DNA of 14,703 nt, from contig JAHIYS010000226.1 of the NCBI GenBank assembly GCA_018814965.1, positions 1 to 14,703 on the forward strand, written 5' to 3'. A program made the position numbers and the translations under genes. The stretch's first letter is position 1. The number at the start of each line of letters is the position of its first letter. Positions 13,706 through 14,703 of this stretch are shown piece by piece. The stretch is from Gammaproteobacteria bacterium (GTDB taxonomy: Bacteria > Pseudomonadota > Gammaproteobacteria > UBA9339). The notes below the pieces were generated by a model. The model searched no databases. It was not told the origin of the DNA and saw nothing but the letters and a program-made list of their open reading frames with translations.

Positions 13706-14703
13706 TGAAAAAGGATTTTAACTATTGCAAATGGATGTTAATGCTTATTTTAGCGCTGATACCAAATGTGTGTTTAGCGGCACTTCCAGCAGAATCTTCC
13801 CCTTTATGGGATATGTTTAGAAACCTAACTTTTGAGCCCCCAAGTTATGATATGTCGATTGTTTATTTGGCTAAAATATTTGGTGTAGTGCCTGGGGTGC
13901 CACAGTTTGCTGGAGCTGGTACAACTATTGTTGGCGCAGTTTTTGGGGTATTTAATGCTGGGGTATTAGCTCTTTCAGGGGTATTTTTAACCTATACAAT
14001 TACGCGGGTTTTAACTGAAACTACTATGGATGGTGGTGCTATGGGTAAAAGCACCACTATATGGACAGCAGTGCGTGTTGCACTTAGTACTAGTTTATTA
14101 GTTCCACAAGCAAGCGGTTACTCCATGGTAAATGGTATTGTTATGTGGGTGGTGGTCCAAAGTGTCGGTTTAGCTGATCTGACCTGGGGATACGCCATGG
14201 ATTATTTAAAAGGGGGAGCCCCTGTCTATGCGCAATCAACATCTATGGTGGACTACTCTTTAATTAATTACGATGTTTACACTGGTGATCCTACTATTGA
14301 TGATACTAATAAAGGGACAAGTGTAGGATCAACCGATGTTTTGCGTTCTTTAACTTGTGCTCATGTGGTTCATGATGCTTTGGTTAAAAGTCAAGCTGAT
14401 AGGCATAAGTTTTTAGCTGATAAAGTGGATAAAGGTGGTGTGCTTACCTCAGAAGAGCAGCAAGATTTTGCTAACTCATCTAAAACAATACCGGAACAAT
14501 CAGATACATTTTCTATTTATAAAACTTTTGAAAGTTCTAAAGCACTACAGTTTCCATACATAAAAAATGAGGCTAGTAATCCGCTTAAGGACTATGGGTT
14601 GAACATAAAATCTTCAGATATTCCCCTAAATCTAAGCGGTCTATGCGGCACAATTAGTTATGCTGCAGATACAGGTAGTGCTGATAGATCTAAAAAATAT
14701 GAA
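13705..14703 (+). CDS. dotA: DotA/TraY family type IVB secretion protein (3' end missing)
   Basis: Large polytopic inner-membrane protein of the Dot/Icm secretion system, needed to set up the replicative vacuole in Legionella. The frame stays open for 333 codons to the window edge; Legionella DotA is about 1,050 residues, so roughly two thirds is missing. A signal peptide is clear (MKKDFNYCKWMLMLILALIP, cleavage near Ala25-Ala26). A family-typical early segment follows, SPLWDMFRNLTFEPPSYDMS near 32-51, then hydrophobic segments at about 70-100 (TIVGAVFGVFNAGVLALSGV) and 125-155 (SMVNGIVMWVVVQSVGLADL), matching the DotA/TraY N-terminus. A large polar loop begins near 170 with cysteines at LTCAHVV and GLCGTI that may pair. 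Start is ATG 13705 in TAATG overlap with icmV, showing tight co-expression. Confidence 0.9.
   Translation, partial: MKKDFNYCKWMLMLILALIPNVCLAALPAESSPLWDMFRNLTFEPPSYDMSIVYLAKIFGVVPGVPQFAGAGTTIVGAVFGVFNAGVLALSGVFLTYTITRVLTETTMDGGAMGKSTTIWTAVRVALSTSLLVPQASGYSMVNGIVMWVVVQSVGLADLTWGYAMDYLKGGAPVYAQSTSMVDYSLINYDVYTGDPTIDDTNKGTSVGSTDVLRSLTCAHVVHDALVKSQADRHKFLADKVDKGGVLTSEEQQDFANSSKTIPEQSDTFSIYKTFESSKALQFPYIKNEASNPLKDYGLNIKSSDIPLNLSGLCGTISYAADTGSADRSKKYE

Overview
The window reads as chromosome of a low-GC gammaproteobacterium of the order Legionellales (a Legionella/Coxiella/Rickettsiella-type relative). The evidence is a gammaproteobacterial envelope gene set (lpoA, yraN, kdsD/kdsC/lptC divergent from mlaFEDCB, murA) on the same DNA as icmV and dotA, two core genes of the Dot/Icm type IVB secretion system. 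The genus cannot be fixed from the sequence alone.

Layout. 1-2605 (+): 3' part of mraY (lipid I synthesis), then lpoA (lipoprotein activator of a class A penicillin-binding protein, short form) and yraN. 2675-4756 (-): kdsD-kdsC-lptC, making the Kdo precursor and an LPS-export component. 4871-7870 (+): complete mlaF-E-D-C-B operon for retrograde phospholipid transport, closed by a strong intrinsic terminator at 7930-7962. 7996-9261 (+): murA. 9349-9864 (+): a small orphan gene of unknown function. 10063-11679 (+): pgi. 11680-12106: 427 bases without a gene, filled with a mixed-orientation cluster of REP-like palindromic repeats. 12107-13012 (-): an exported protein with a T4-lysozyme-like motif and an N-terminal 20-residue tandem duplication. 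13229-14703 (+): icmV and the first 333 codons of dotA, which runs off the window.

How it fits together. Most of the window builds and maintains the envelope: peptidoglycan precursors (mraY, murA), peptidoglycan synthase activation (lpoA), LPS (kdsD, kdsC, lptC) and outer-membrane lipid asymmetry (mla). The last part belongs to a host-interaction secretion machine. Gene order departs from what is familiar in three places: mraY is followed by lpoA instead of murD; lptC is not followed by lptA/lptB; and the lysozyme-like gene occupies the position divergent from icmV where Legionella has icmW-icmX.

I see no CRISPR array, integrase, transposase, prophage, tRNA or rRNA. I do not see a clearly new multi-gene system. 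The best candidates for novelty are the lysozyme-like protein sharing a divergent promoter region with icmV-dotA, the orphan gene at 9349-9864, and the repeat cluster.
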